From Bacteroidales bacterium (lineage in GTDB: Bacteria; Bacteroidota; Bacteroidia; Bacteroidales; UBA932), in contig JAFPGC010000019.1 of the NCBI GenBank assembly GCA_017423025.1, forward strand, positions 1 through 64,000: 64,000 nt of DNA. The letters run 5' to 3'. Below, piece by piece: positions 1 to 7,226 of the stretch; positions within the stretch are counted from its first letter, which is position 1; each line of letters begins with the position of its first letter. Under the pieces are notes generated by a model, which made no database searches, was not told the origin of the DNA, and saw only the letters and a list, made by a program, of their open reading frames with translations. A program made the position numbers and the translations under genes.

Positions 1-177
1 GAACTGGATCAGGAAGTGATTGACCAGGCTATCCGTTATTGCAACGAACTGGAAGTGAAGTACATTGGCATTACCAATGGCACCAAGACCTTCCTTTTTC
101 AGAGAACGCAGGATGGCTGGGAGTTTATGCAAAAAGCTCCCCTGTGGGAGGAGATGGCCGGTCAGGGCCGGCCATGA
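1..177 (+). CDS. C-terminal end of an HsdR N-terminal-domain-like protein (partial)
   Basis: Frame 1 is open from the window edge to a TGA at 175-177, giving 58 residues of an unseen protein. The stretch around AIRYCNELEVKYIGITNG and TKTFLFQ resembles the last strands of the HSDR_N_2 nuclease-like domain (small Bacteroidales proteins annotated as type I restriction enzyme R N-terminal domain). That is recalled family knowledge; the catalytic part lies outside the window. The stop codon falls inside a palindromic repeat (153-179), so the last residues (MAGQGRP) are repeat-encoded. The stop overlaps the ATG of the next gene (ATGA), which suggests translational coupling. It could be another small nuclease-fold protein. 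Confidence 0.55.
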   Translation, partial: ELDQEVIDQAIRYCNELEVKYIGITNGTKTFLFQRTQDGWEFMQKAPLWEEMAGQGRP

Positions 178-179
178 CG
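153..179 (+). repeat. REP/RPE-like palindrome, family A copy 1
   Basis: Pattern GATGGCCGG-TCAGG-GCCGGCCATGACG, a near-perfect palindrome. It supplies the stop codon of the upstream gene (175-177) and the ATG of the next gene (174-176). Other copies are at 335-386, 1764-1819, 4019-4043, 14432-14501 and 16294-16317. Confidence 0.8.
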
Positions 180-1667
180 ATTATGACCATTACTGAAGGA
201 TATTTGGAACACCCGGTGTTCAAAGTGGTGAGTGAGACGGCCAGGGAGTTGGGCGTCCGGGCGTTCGTGATTGGAGGATATGTGAGGGATTGCTTTCTGG
301 GCAAGCCCAATAAGGATATTGATATAGTGGTGGAGATGCCCGGTCAATCCGGGCATAAGGCCGGGCACGACGTACGTCCCGGCATTCTGCTGGCCGAGGC
401 CATCGGCAAAAAATGCCACGCCCGGGTAAGCGTGTTCAAGAACTTCGGGACGGCCATGCTCAAGTATCGGGGCATCGAAGTGGAGTTTGTGGGCGCGCGC
501 AAGGAGAGTTATAACAGGGACTCCCGCAAACCCATTGTGGAAGATGGAACGCTGGAGGAGGATCAGCTGCGCAGGGACTTTACTATTAATGCGATGGCTT
601 TCTCCCTGCAGGAGGAAGACTATGGCGCGCTGGTAGATCCTTTCGGCGGCATCCGGGACCTGGCGACAGGTATTATCCGCACTCCTCTGGAACCGGAACA
701 GACCTATTCCGACGACCCCCTGCGCATGCTCCGGGCCATCCGCTTTGCCGCCCGGCTCAGTACTCCGGAACATAAGTTTACCATTGTTCCCGAGAGCCTG
801 CAGGCCATGAAGGCCATGGCCGACCGGATGCAGATCCTCTCCAAGGAACGCATTGTGGAGGAACTCAACAAGATGCTGATGACCGACTACCCTGCCATGG
901 CTTTTGAGACCTTGGAAGAGACCGGCCTTCTGAAGCAGTTCCTGCCGGAGCTGAGCCGCCTCAAGGGCGTGGAAACGGTAGACGGAAAAGGGCATAAGGA
1001 AAACTTCACCCACACGCTCCAGGTGCTGGAGAACGTGATCCTCTTCGAAAAGGAAGAGGGGAGGGAACCCAATCTGTGGCTCCACTGGGCGGCCCTGCTT
1101 CACGATATCGGCAAACCCATCAGCAAGCGCTATGTGGCCGGGCAGGGCTGGACCTTCCACGGCCATGAGGTGGTGGGTGCCCGTATGGTTCCGGAGATTT
1201 TCCAGAAACTCAAGATGCCTCTGAACGAGAAGATGAAATACGTTCAGAAGTTGGTGAACCTGCACCTGAGGCCCATCGCCCTGGTGGACGACGAGGTCAC
1301 CGACAGCGCTGTGCGCCGCCTGCTCTTCGACGCCGGGGAGGACATCGACGACCTCATGCTGCTGTGCAATGCCGATATTACTTCCAAGAATCCCGCGAAG
1401 GTAGCCAAGTTGCGCCGCAACTTCGAACTGGTGAAGGCGAAGATGGCCGAGGTGGAGGCAAAGGACGAGATCCGCAACTGGAAGAACCCCATCACGGGAG
1501 ACTACATCATGGAACTCTTCGGCCTGTCGCCGTGCAATCTCATCGGCCAGCTCAAGGAGATGGTAAAGGACGCCGTCCTGGACGGGAAGATCCCCTACAC
1601 TTTCGAGGCGGCCGATGCATACATGAGGGAGAAGGCTGCTGAAATGGGACTGAAGCCCCATGATTGA
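174..1667 (+). CDS. CCA-adding enzyme / poly(A) polymerase family nucleotidyltransferase with HD domain
   Basis: Adds or repairs the 3' CCA of tRNAs in the cytoplasm (class II nucleotidyltransferase family). The head domain shows GGYVRD and KDIDIVV (the DxD metal site), then RRDFTINAMAF, then RMLRAIRFAARL. An HD domain follows with LLHDIGKP near the middle, the usual Bacteroidales architecture. The start at 174 is chosen because it overlaps the upstream stop (ATGA); an in-frame ATG at 183 is an alternative. The 497-residue product carries about 15 extra residues (MPGQSGHKAGHD…, around 55-69) between the DxD strand and the helix GILLAEAIGKK. These are encoded by a palindromic repeat. The 3' end overlaps the next gene by 8 nt. 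Confidence 0.9.
   Translation: MTIMTITEGYLEHPVFKVVSETARELGVRAFVIGGYVRDCFLGKPNKDIDIVVEMPGQSGHKAGHDVRPGILLAEAIGKKCHARVSVFKNFGTAMLKYRGIEVEFVGARKESYNRDSRKPIVEDGTLEEDQLRRDFTINAMAFSLQEEDYGALVDPFGGIRDLATGIIRTPLEPEQTYSDDPLRMLRAIRFAARLSTPEHKFTIVPESLQAMKAMADRMQILSKERIVEELNKMLMTDYPAMAFETLEETGLLKQFLPELSRLKGVETVDGKGHKENFTHTLQVLENVILFEKEEGREPNLWLHWAALLHDIGKPISKRYVAGQGWTFHGHEVVGARMVPEIFQKLKMPLNEKMKYVQKLVNLHLRPIALVDDEVTDSAVRRLLFDAGEDIDDLMLLCNADITSKNPAKVAKLRRNFELVKAKMAEVEAKDEIRNWKNPITGDYIMELFGLSPCNLIGQLKEMVKDAVLDGKIPYTFEAADAYMREKAAEMGLKPHD
335..386 (+). repeat. Family A palindrome pair inserted in frame in the CCA-adding enzyme
   Basis: A first palindrome, GATGCCCGG-TCAAT-CCGGGCAT (335-356), is followed by a second, more diverged one with arms GCCGGGCACG/CGTCCCGGC (about 360-385). 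Together they encode MPGQSGHKAGHDVRP. The surrounding protein aligns with the family only if this stretch is treated as an insertion. Confidence 0.75.
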
Positions 1668-2649
1668 CAAATACATAGCGTACATTCGGGATGTCCGGCG
1701 GTATTCGCCCCGGACCCAGACCTTGTATGCCGATGCGTTGAAGGACTTTGCAGAATGGGCAGGGATGCCCGGTCAAGCCGGGCATGACGAAAGCGTCATG
1801 GCCGACCTGATCGGCCATCTCATCCCTTCCCGGCTTCGGGAATATGAGGCGCATCTGATTGAGCGGGGGCTTAAGCCCCGGACGGTTCATCTGCACATGA
1901 GTGCGCTCAGCGGGTACTGCAACTTCCTTATTAAAGAAGGGGTGCTCAAGAGTAATCCGGTGCGGGGCATCAAGCGTCCCAAGATGGAGAAGCGCCTGCC
2001 GGAGTATTATACGGAGAAATCCATGGAGGAGTACCTGGCGGCATCGGCCCATGCGGCGGGGGAGGAAGAGCTGGCTGTTTTGCTGAGTCTGAAGCCGGAC
2101 GACAAACTGGCCTCGGAGCTCTATAACCGGCGGTTGAGGCGGCTCATTATCAGTCTTTTATATGCGACGGGGATGCGGCGGGCCGAGCTTATCGGCCTCA
2201 AACGCAAGCAGCTGGACCAGGCCAGGCAGACCCTTCGCGTGCTGGGGAAGGGAGATAAAATGCGAGAAATTCCCCTCATCCCTTCCGTACTTGAAGAAAT
2301 TTCACTATATTTACGAGCAGCTAGATCGATGGTAGGGGATAGCACGCCGGAGAGCCCGCTCCTCACTACGGAAAAAGGCAAGCCCCTGTATCCGGAGTAT
2401 GTGGACCGGGCCGTGAAAGCGGAACTGGACGGCTATGGCATCACCGGGAGGAAATCCCCCCACGTGCTCAGGCACTCCCTGGCAACCGCCCTTTTGGATG
2501 AAGGAGCCGACCTGAACGCCATCAAAGAGATGCTGGGCCATTCCAGCCTCGCGGCCACCGAGGTGTACACCCACAATTCCATCGAAAGGCTCAAGGCACA
2601 ATACATGAACGCCCATCCCCGGGCAAAAAACGAAGACAGAAATGATTAA
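1660..2649 (+). CDS. Tyrosine recombinase of the XerC/XerD type
   Basis: Site-specific DNA strand exchange by a tyrosine recombinase; the genomic context (not an island) suggests chromosome dimer resolution or a related housekeeping role. The N-terminal SAM-like core-binding domain begins YIAYIRDVRRYSPRTQTLYA. The catalytic domain has the first Arg in YATGMRRAEL, HxxR in HVLRHSLAT, the second His in GHSSLAATEVYTH, and the nucleophilic Tyr in that same segment. At 329 residues it is somewhat longer than typical XerC. About 22 residues (36-57, MPGQAGHDES…) come from an inserted palindrome pair in the N-terminal domain. It overlaps genes on both sides, so it is part of a tight operon. XerC and XerD cannot be separated by eye. 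Confidence 0.88.
   Translation: MIDKYIAYIRDVRRYSPRTQTLYADALKDFAEWAGMPGQAGHDESVMADLIGHLIPSRLREYEAHLIERGLKPRTVHLHMSALSGYCNFLIKEGVLKSNPVRGIKRPKMEKRLPEYYTEKSMEEYLAASAHAAGEEELAVLLSLKPDDKLASELYNRRLRRLIISLLYATGMRRAELIGLKRKQLDQARQTLRVLGKGDKMREIPLIPSVLEEISLYLRAARSMVGDSTPESPLLTTEKGKPLYPEYVDRAVKAELDGYGITGRKSPHVLRHSLATALLDEGADLNAIKEMLGHSSLAATEVYTHNSIERLKAQYMNAHPRAKNEDRND
1764..1819 (+). repeat. Family A palindromes, head-to-head pair inside the xerC-like gene
   Basis: Copy GATGCCCGG-TCAAG-CCGGGCATGACG (1764-1789) is followed after a few bases by an inverted copy, CGTCATGGCCGA…TCGGCCATC (1794-1819). The direct-plus-inverted layout matches BIME-type REP doublets. It is in frame and codes for about 18-22 residues of the recombinase. 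Confidence 0.8.
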
Positions 2650-2932
2650 CATCAAGTCCCTCAAGTTCGACGCAGACGAGAAGCTGCTGGACTTCACTGA
2701 GAAAAAAGTTGGAAAGGTAGAGAAGTTCTTCGACAACCTCGGCGACATTGACGTCACCCTGTCCCTGCTCCCGGACGCCGAGAACAAATGTGTCAAGCTC
2801 CAAACCCACATGCCGGGTGAAGAGATCGTCATCGAGCGTCATGCCCATACCTTTGAAGAGGCCGTAACCGACGCAGCGGATGCCCTCAAGGAGAAAATCG
2901 TCCGCTCCAAAGAGAAGAAATTCTCCAAATAA
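2642..2932 (+). CDS. hpf: Ribosome hibernation promoting factor, short form
   Basis: Binds the small ribosomal subunit and promotes hibernation in slow growth. The 96-residue product has the alpha/beta HPF/RaiA fold pattern: MINIKSLKFDADEKLLDF at the start, then KVGKVEKFFDNL, then THMPGEEIVIERHAHTFEEA and a lysine-rich C-terminal helix. The C-terminal dimerisation domain of long HPF is absent, so this is the short form. The ATG overlaps the stop of the recombinase gene. The next gene starts directly after its TAA, which suggests one transcript. Confidence 0.9.
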   Translation: MINIKSLKFDADEKLLDFTEKKVGKVEKFFDNLGDIDVTLSLLPDAENKCVKLQTHMPGEEIVIERHAHTFEEAVTDAADALKEKIVRSKEKKFSK

Positions 2933-3973
2933 GTGGCCGCCCAGAAAGGTTATATCGAAGTGGACCGTCAGGTCCAAAACATTCTTGAAGATGTCCGTCG
3001 TGGCATCTTCAAGTGTGTATATTTGTTGATGGGCGATGAGCCCTATTACCCCGAGCTGGTGTGCAATGCGATTATCGCGAACTGCCTCCAGGACTGGGAA
3101 AAAGACTTTAACGAGACCATTTGTTACGGGGCCGATGTCACCGCAGAGACGGTGATTACCGCCGCCCGCCGCTTCCCCATGATGGCGGAGCGCCAGCTGG
3201 TGGTGGTGAAGGAAGCTCAGCAGATGAAGTCGCTGGAAGAACTGGCCGTGTATTGCCAGCAGCCCCTGGAGAGCACTGTGCTGGTGATTCTGATGCACGG
3301 GGCATCGGCCGATAAACGCCGTGCGCTGTACAAGACGGTGCTCAAGACGGGCGTGATTGTGGACTCTCCCGCGCTTCGCGATTACGAGATGCCGCAGTGG
3401 ATTGCGTCCTATTACGAAGGCCGCGGGCTCAAGATTCATCCCGAGGCGGCGCAGCTGCTGGCCGAGAGCTCCGGAACGGACCTGGGCAAGATAGCCGTAG
3501 AGACGGACAAACTCCTGAAGAACCTTCCCGAGGGTGTGAAGGAGGTGTCCGTGGAGGACATCGAGAAGAACGTGGGCGTAAGCCGCCAGTTCAGCGTGTT
3601 CGAACTCACCAAGTGCCTGAGCTACCGGCAGGCGGCACAGGCGCTAAAGATATCGGCCCATATTGGCCAGACGCCGCGCTTTGCACTTCCCATGGTGGTG
3701 GCGCCGCTGTTTACGCATTACAGCCGCATCCTTAAATACCATGCGCTGTTGCCCACGCGTCCCTCGCCGGGAGATGTCGCCCGCATCCTGGGGGTGAACC
3801 CGTACTTCCTTAAGGAGTACGACGCTGCGGTGCGCAACTATTCGCTCAAGCAGACCATGGCGGCGGTTTCCCTGCTCACGGAGTACGATTACAAGGGCAA
3901 GGGAGGGGATGCCGGAGAAGCTACTCCAGCCGACCTTTTCACGGAACTCGTTACAAAATTATTGAATATTTAA
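2933..3973 (+). CDS. holA: DNA polymerase III subunit delta
   Basis: Delta subunit of the clamp loader, which opens the beta clamp. 346 residues, usual length. The N-terminal segment RRGIFKCVYLLMGDEPYYPELV is typical of HolA, followed by the AAA+-like fold without a functional Walker A. It also has LVVVKEAQQMKSLEEL, SSGTDLGKIAVETDKLL and VSRQFSVFELTKCLSYRQA, which are recurrent HolA segments. The start is a GTG at 2933, immediately after the hpf stop; the first in-frame ATG lies inside the conserved LMGDE motif and is too late. Note ATA-TCG-GCC at 3650, a rare Ile codon that completes the ATCGGCC word. Confidence 0.88.
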   Translation: MAAQKGYIEVDRQVQNILEDVRRGIFKCVYLLMGDEPYYPELVCNAIIANCLQDWEKDFNETICYGADVTAETVITAARRFPMMAERQLVVVKEAQQMKSLEELAVYCQQPLESTVLVILMHGASADKRRALYKTVLKTGVIVDSPALRDYEMPQWIASYYEGRGLKIHPEAAQLLAESSGTDLGKIAVETDKLLKNLPEGVKEVSVEDIEKNVGVSRQFSVFELTKCLSYRQAAQALKISAHIGQTPRFALPMVVAPLFTHYSRILKYHALLPTRPSPGDVARILGVNPYFLKEYDAAVRNYSLKQTMAAVSLLTEYDYKGKGGDAGEATPADLFTELVTKLLNI

Positions 3974-3982
3974 GAAATATTA

Positions 3983-4012
3983 TTGCAAAACAATAAATAA
4001 TAACTATATTTG
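3983..4012 (+). promoter_or_regulatory. Bacteroides-type promoter for the ABC transporter genes
   Basis: TTGC at 3983 and TATATTTG at 4005-4012, separated by about 19 nt, match the Bacteroidota sigma consensus (TTTG, N19-21, TAnnTTTG). The transcript would start near 4017, directly before the palindrome at 4019-4043. Confidence 0.75.
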
Positions 4013-4018
4013 CAGTGC

Positions 4019-4043
4019 GATGGCCGGTCAGGCCGGCCATGAC
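4019..4043 (+). repeat. REP/RPE-like palindrome, family A copy in a 5' leader
   Basis: GATGGCCGG-TCAG-GCCGGCCATGAC lies between the predicted transcription start (about 4017) and the ATG at 4052. In RNA it would fold as a hairpin at the very 5' end of the message. Confidence 0.8.
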
Positions 4044-4051
4044 AGAGTATT

Positions 4052-4906
4052 ATGGCAATCATTGAAGTAAAGAACGTAACAAAGCATTTCGGTCCCAAGG
4101 TGGCACTGGACAATGTGTCGCTGGAAATCCCCGAAGGCAAGATTTTCGGCCTGCTGGGGCCGAACGGAGCGGGTAAATCCACCCTCATCCGCATCATCAA
4201 CCGCATCACCATCGCCAACGGCGGTGAGATCTGTTTCCAAGGGCATCCCATTACGGAAGAGGACGTTTCCCACATCGGCTATCTTCCCGAGGAGCGCGGC
4301 CTTTACCGCAAGATGAAGGTAGGGGACCAGGCCATGTACCTGGCCCAGCTGAAGGGGATGAGCGCCCGCGACGCTGCCGTGGAGCTGAAGAAGTGGTTCG
4401 TCCGCTTCGAAATCCAGGACTGGTGGAACAAGAAGGTGGAGGAACTCTCCAAGGGTATGGCCCAGAAGGTCCAGTTCATTACTACCGTGGTTCACAAGCC
4501 CGCCCTCATGATTCTGGACGAGCCTTTCAGCGGCTTTGACCCGGTCAATGCAGAACTCATCCGCAAGGAAATCCTGCGCCTGAAGGACGAGGGAGCCACC
4601 ATCATCCTGTCCACCCACAACATGGAATCGGTGGAGGCCCTGTGCGAGAACATCGCCCTCATCAACAAGGGCAAGCTGGTGGTCTGCGGCGGTACGGACG
4701 AAATCCGCCGCCAGCACGGCCAGGACAACGTGGAAATCGAATACACGGACGCCACCCTGGACCGCAAGAACCTGGTGGTAGCCCGTCCCGATGTGAACGC
4801 CAAGCTCATGGAACTCATCAACCAGGGTGTGACCATCAATTCCTTCAAGGAAGTGATTCCCCGCATGAACGATATCTTTATTAAACTGGTAACGGAGGAG
4901 GACTAA
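4052..4906 (+). CDS. ABC transporter ATP-binding protein, NatA-like
   Basis: ATPase of an ABC-2 type exporter, acting at the cytoplasmic face with the membrane protein encoded next. Walker A is GPNGAGKST near residue 37, the signature is LSKGMAQKVQF, Walker B is LMILDEPFSGFD, and the H-loop is STHNME. The C-terminal ~70 residues (VEIEYTDATLDRK…) form the extra domain common in NatA/DrrA-type subunits. 284 residues. The gene has its own promoter, and the permease ATG follows 4 nt after the stop. Substrate is not evident; sodium, antibiotic or lipid export are the usual family roles. Confidence 0.88.
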   Translation: MAIIEVKNVTKHFGPKVALDNVSLEIPEGKIFGLLGPNGAGKSTLIRIINRITIANGGEICFQGHPITEEDVSHIGYLPEERGLYRKMKVGDQAMYLAQLKGMSARDAAVELKKWFVRFEIQDWWNKKVEELSKGMAQKVQFITTVVHKPALMILDEPFSGFDPVNAELIRKEILRLKDEGATIILSTHNMESVEALCENIALINKGKLVVCGGTDEIRRQHGQDNVEIEYTDATLDRKNLVVARPDVNAKLMELINQGVTINSFKEVIPRMNDIFIKLVTEED

Positions 4907-4909
4907 GCT

Positions 4910-6319
4910 ATGAATTTCAAGAAAATGGGCATTGTTATTCAGCGTGAATACCTGAATAAAGTCAAAAAGAAGAGTTTCCTTCTCATTACTTTCCTGGCAC
5001 CGGTGTTCTTCGCCGCCATCTGCATCCTTCCCAGCGTCATCATGATGGGCGCCAAGGAGGAGGCCAAGAAGGTGGGCGTTATCGACCGTTCCGGCATCGT
5101 GATGCCTTTCCTCACGGACAACGACGTCACGCATTTCGTAGATTTGGGGGCCGATGCTTCCGCCGACCAGGTTAAGGCCGATTTCTCCGCCTCCGGCGTG
5201 GATATCCTCCTCACCATCTCGGAACTGGACACTGAGAACCGCACCGTACAGGCCGACTGCTACTCCGAGAAGCCCATGGGCATGGATACGGGCAGCATGA
5301 TTGAGAGCCGCATCAACGACGCCGTAGAGGCCTACAGAATAGATTCTTACGGCATCGAGAACCTGGAAGAGATCATGGCCGGTGTCAGGTCCAACGTGAA
5401 ACTGCACACCTACACCATTGACGAGGCCGGTAAGGAGAGCATCTCCGAAAGCGGTATCTACATGGCCCTTTCCATGATTCTGGGTATTGCCATCTACATG
5501 TTCATCGCCCTGTTCTGCGGGATGGTCATGAGTTCCGTAATCGAAGAGAAGAGCTCCCGCGTCGTGGAAGTCCTGATGTCCTCAGTCAAGGCAACCGAGC
5601 TTATGTTCGGTAAGATCATCGGTGTGGCCCTGGTGGCCCTGACGCAGTTCCTGCTGTGGATTCTGCTCACTGGTATGCTCCTGGGCGTAGCCATGGGCAT
5701 TATTGGCAAGGACAAGATGATGGGTATGTTTGGGGACGACGCCACCACCGAGATGGTGCAGCAGATGGCTAGCGCCGAGGGTCTGCAGCCCGGTGACCTT
5801 GACCTCCAGGGCGTCCTGGCCGCTACTTCTGACTCCACGGCCGTGACCGCCGGTGAACCTTCCGGCATGGAGGTGGTCATGAGCACCATCGGCAACATCA
5901 ACCTGGGTCAGATTGGCCTGGCCTTCCTGTTCTTTTTCATCTTCGGCTATCTGCTGTATGCGTCGCTGTTTGCCGCTATCGGATCGGCCGTAGAAAACGA
6001 GGGCGAGGCTTCCCAGCTTCAGCTGCCGGTGACCATTCCTCTGATGATTGGCTTCTTCATCGCCCTGTATGCCTTCAAGGCTCCCGACAGTGCCATTGTG
6101 TTCTGGGGCTCCATGATTCCCCTCACATCGCCCATTGTGATGCTGGCCCGTATTCCGTTTGGCGTAGCCACCTGGGAACTGATTGTTTCTATCGGAGTGC
6201 TGGTGCTCACCTTCGTGGCCTGCGCCTGGGCATCGGCCAAGATTTACAAGGTGGGAATCCTGATGTATGGCAAGAAGTCTACCTTCGCAGATCTGTGGAA
6301 GTGGCTTAAGCAAAAGTAA
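4910..6319 (+). CDS. ABC-2 type transporter permease, NatB-like
   Basis: Integral membrane partner of the preceding ATPase. One hydrophobic segment near residues 20-45 (FLLITFLAPVFFAAICILPS) is followed by a large extracytoplasmic domain. About five to six membrane segments fill the second half (SMILGIAIYMFIALFCGMVM, IGVALVALTQFLLWILL, LAFLFFFIFGYLLYASLF and others). The motif SSVIEEKSSRVVEVLMSSVKATELMFGKIIG is characteristic of ABC2_membrane_3 proteins; its coupling helix contacts the ATPase. 469 residues. It is probably co-transcribed with the ATPase. Substrate unknown. Confidence 0.85.
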   Translation: MNFKKMGIVIQREYLNKVKKKSFLLITFLAPVFFAAICILPSVIMMGAKEEAKKVGVIDRSGIVMPFLTDNDVTHFVDLGADASADQVKADFSASGVDILLTISELDTENRTVQADCYSEKPMGMDTGSMIESRINDAVEAYRIDSYGIENLEEIMAGVRSNVKLHTYTIDEAGKESISESGIYMALSMILGIAIYMFIALFCGMVMSSVIEEKSSRVVEVLMSSVKATELMFGKIIGVALVALTQFLLWILLTGMLLGVAMGIIGKDKMMGMFGDDATTEMVQQMASAEGLQPGDLDLQGVLAATSDSTAVTAGEPSGMEVVMSTIGNINLGQIGLAFLFFFIFGYLLYASLFAAIGSAVENEGEASQLQLPVTIPLMIGFFIALYAFKAPDSAIVFWGSMIPLTSPIVMLARIPFGVATWELIVSIGVLVLTFVACAWASAKIYKVGILMYGKKSTFADLWKWLKQK

Positions 6320-6335
6320 TTAAATTAGCGTTTTT

Positions 6336-7223
6336 ATGGAGAATAACGCCAAGAATAAAAACAAGGAAATCTGGTATATCGCCTGGGCCCTCATTATCGT
6401 GGGGGCCTTGGTGGCCACTACCCAGGCCATGAAACCCAAGGGGCTGGAAATAACGTGGAGGCGTGTAGCCATGGACGGGCACTTCTCCGGCGTGAAGCCC
6501 TTATCGGCCAACAATCTGGACGTGGCGCTGGGGACCTTCTCCGATTCCGGCTATGTGGCTCCGGCCGGCAAGTTTTATGCTAAGGATACGCCCATGTATG
6601 CCGAGGCTTCCCTTGTGCTGGAGGCCCAGTCCAAGATGGCGGAAAAGAAGAAGGTCATCGGCCACAGCGCCCGTGTGATGTCCAATGACCGCGACAATCC
6701 GGACCTCCCGCTGGGCAATTTGTTTGTCGATGTGATGCGCGCCTATGCCTCGAAGTACTTCAAGCAGCCCATGGACTTTGCCATCACCAATTTCGGCGGC
6801 ATCCGCGTGCCCATGCCGGAAGGGGAAATCCTTCAGGACGACATCGAGTCCATGCTCCCTTTTAAGAACTACCTTTGCTTCGTGAAAATGAAAGGGGAGA
6901 ACTTGACCAAGCTCTTCGAGCAACTGTCCGGAACCACGGCCTTCCAGCCCATTTCCGGCGCCACGGTGCGGGTAAAGGACCACAAGCTGGAATCTGCTCT
7001 GGTAGGGGGCAAGCCCATTGATCCCAAGAAAGAATACAACGTGGCCACCATCGATTTCCTGCTGGATGGCGGTGATCAGCTGCGCATAGGTGCCCTGGCA
7101 GATAAGGTGACGCTGTCGCACGTGCTCCTGAAGGAGATTATGCTGGATTATGTGAAGGATTGTGAGGCCAAAGGCATCGTGATTGATTCCCAGCCCGATG
7201 GCCGCGTAGTTATGGAGGACTAA
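6336..7223 (+). CDS. 5'-nucleotidase C-terminal domain protein
   Basis: Matches the 5_nucleotid_C substrate-binding domain: GHSARVMSNDRDNPDLPLGN, FAITNFGGIRVPMPEGEI, DDIESMLPFKNYL, and later YNVATIDFLLDGGD. A membrane segment (WYIAWALIIVGALVATTQAM) near residues 12-31 anchors it, so it should act in the periplasm. It lacks the metallophosphatase half, which is encoded by the next gene 3 nt downstream. The pair therefore corresponds to one 5'-nucleotidase/UshA-type enzyme split into two polypeptides, an arrangement I recall from Bacteroides. The two probably hydrolyse nucleotides together. Confidence 0.85.
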   Translation: MENNAKNKNKEIWYIAWALIIVGALVATTQAMKPKGLEITWRRVAMDGHFSGVKPLSANNLDVALGTFSDSGYVAPAGKFYAKDTPMYAEASLVLEAQSKMAEKKKVIGHSARVMSNDRDNPDLPLGNLFVDVMRAYASKYFKQPMDFAITNFGGIRVPMPEGEILQDDIESMLPFKNYLCFVKMKGENLTKLFEQLSGTTAFQPISGATVRVKDHKLESALVGGKPIDPKKEYNVATIDFLLDGGDQLRIGALADKVTLSHVLLKEIMLDYVKDCEAKGIVIDSQPDGRVVMED

Positions 7224-7226
7224 GCT

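Noticed and set aside
162..1685. Long minus-strand frame opposite the CCA-adding enzyme
   Set aside because: Shadow of a gene with complete nucleotidyltransferase and HD motifs.
1660..2649. Tyrosine recombinase as an integrase marking a mobile island
   Set aside because: It overlaps housekeeping genes on both sides, with no att-like repeats or cargo; the pattern is that of XerC/D.
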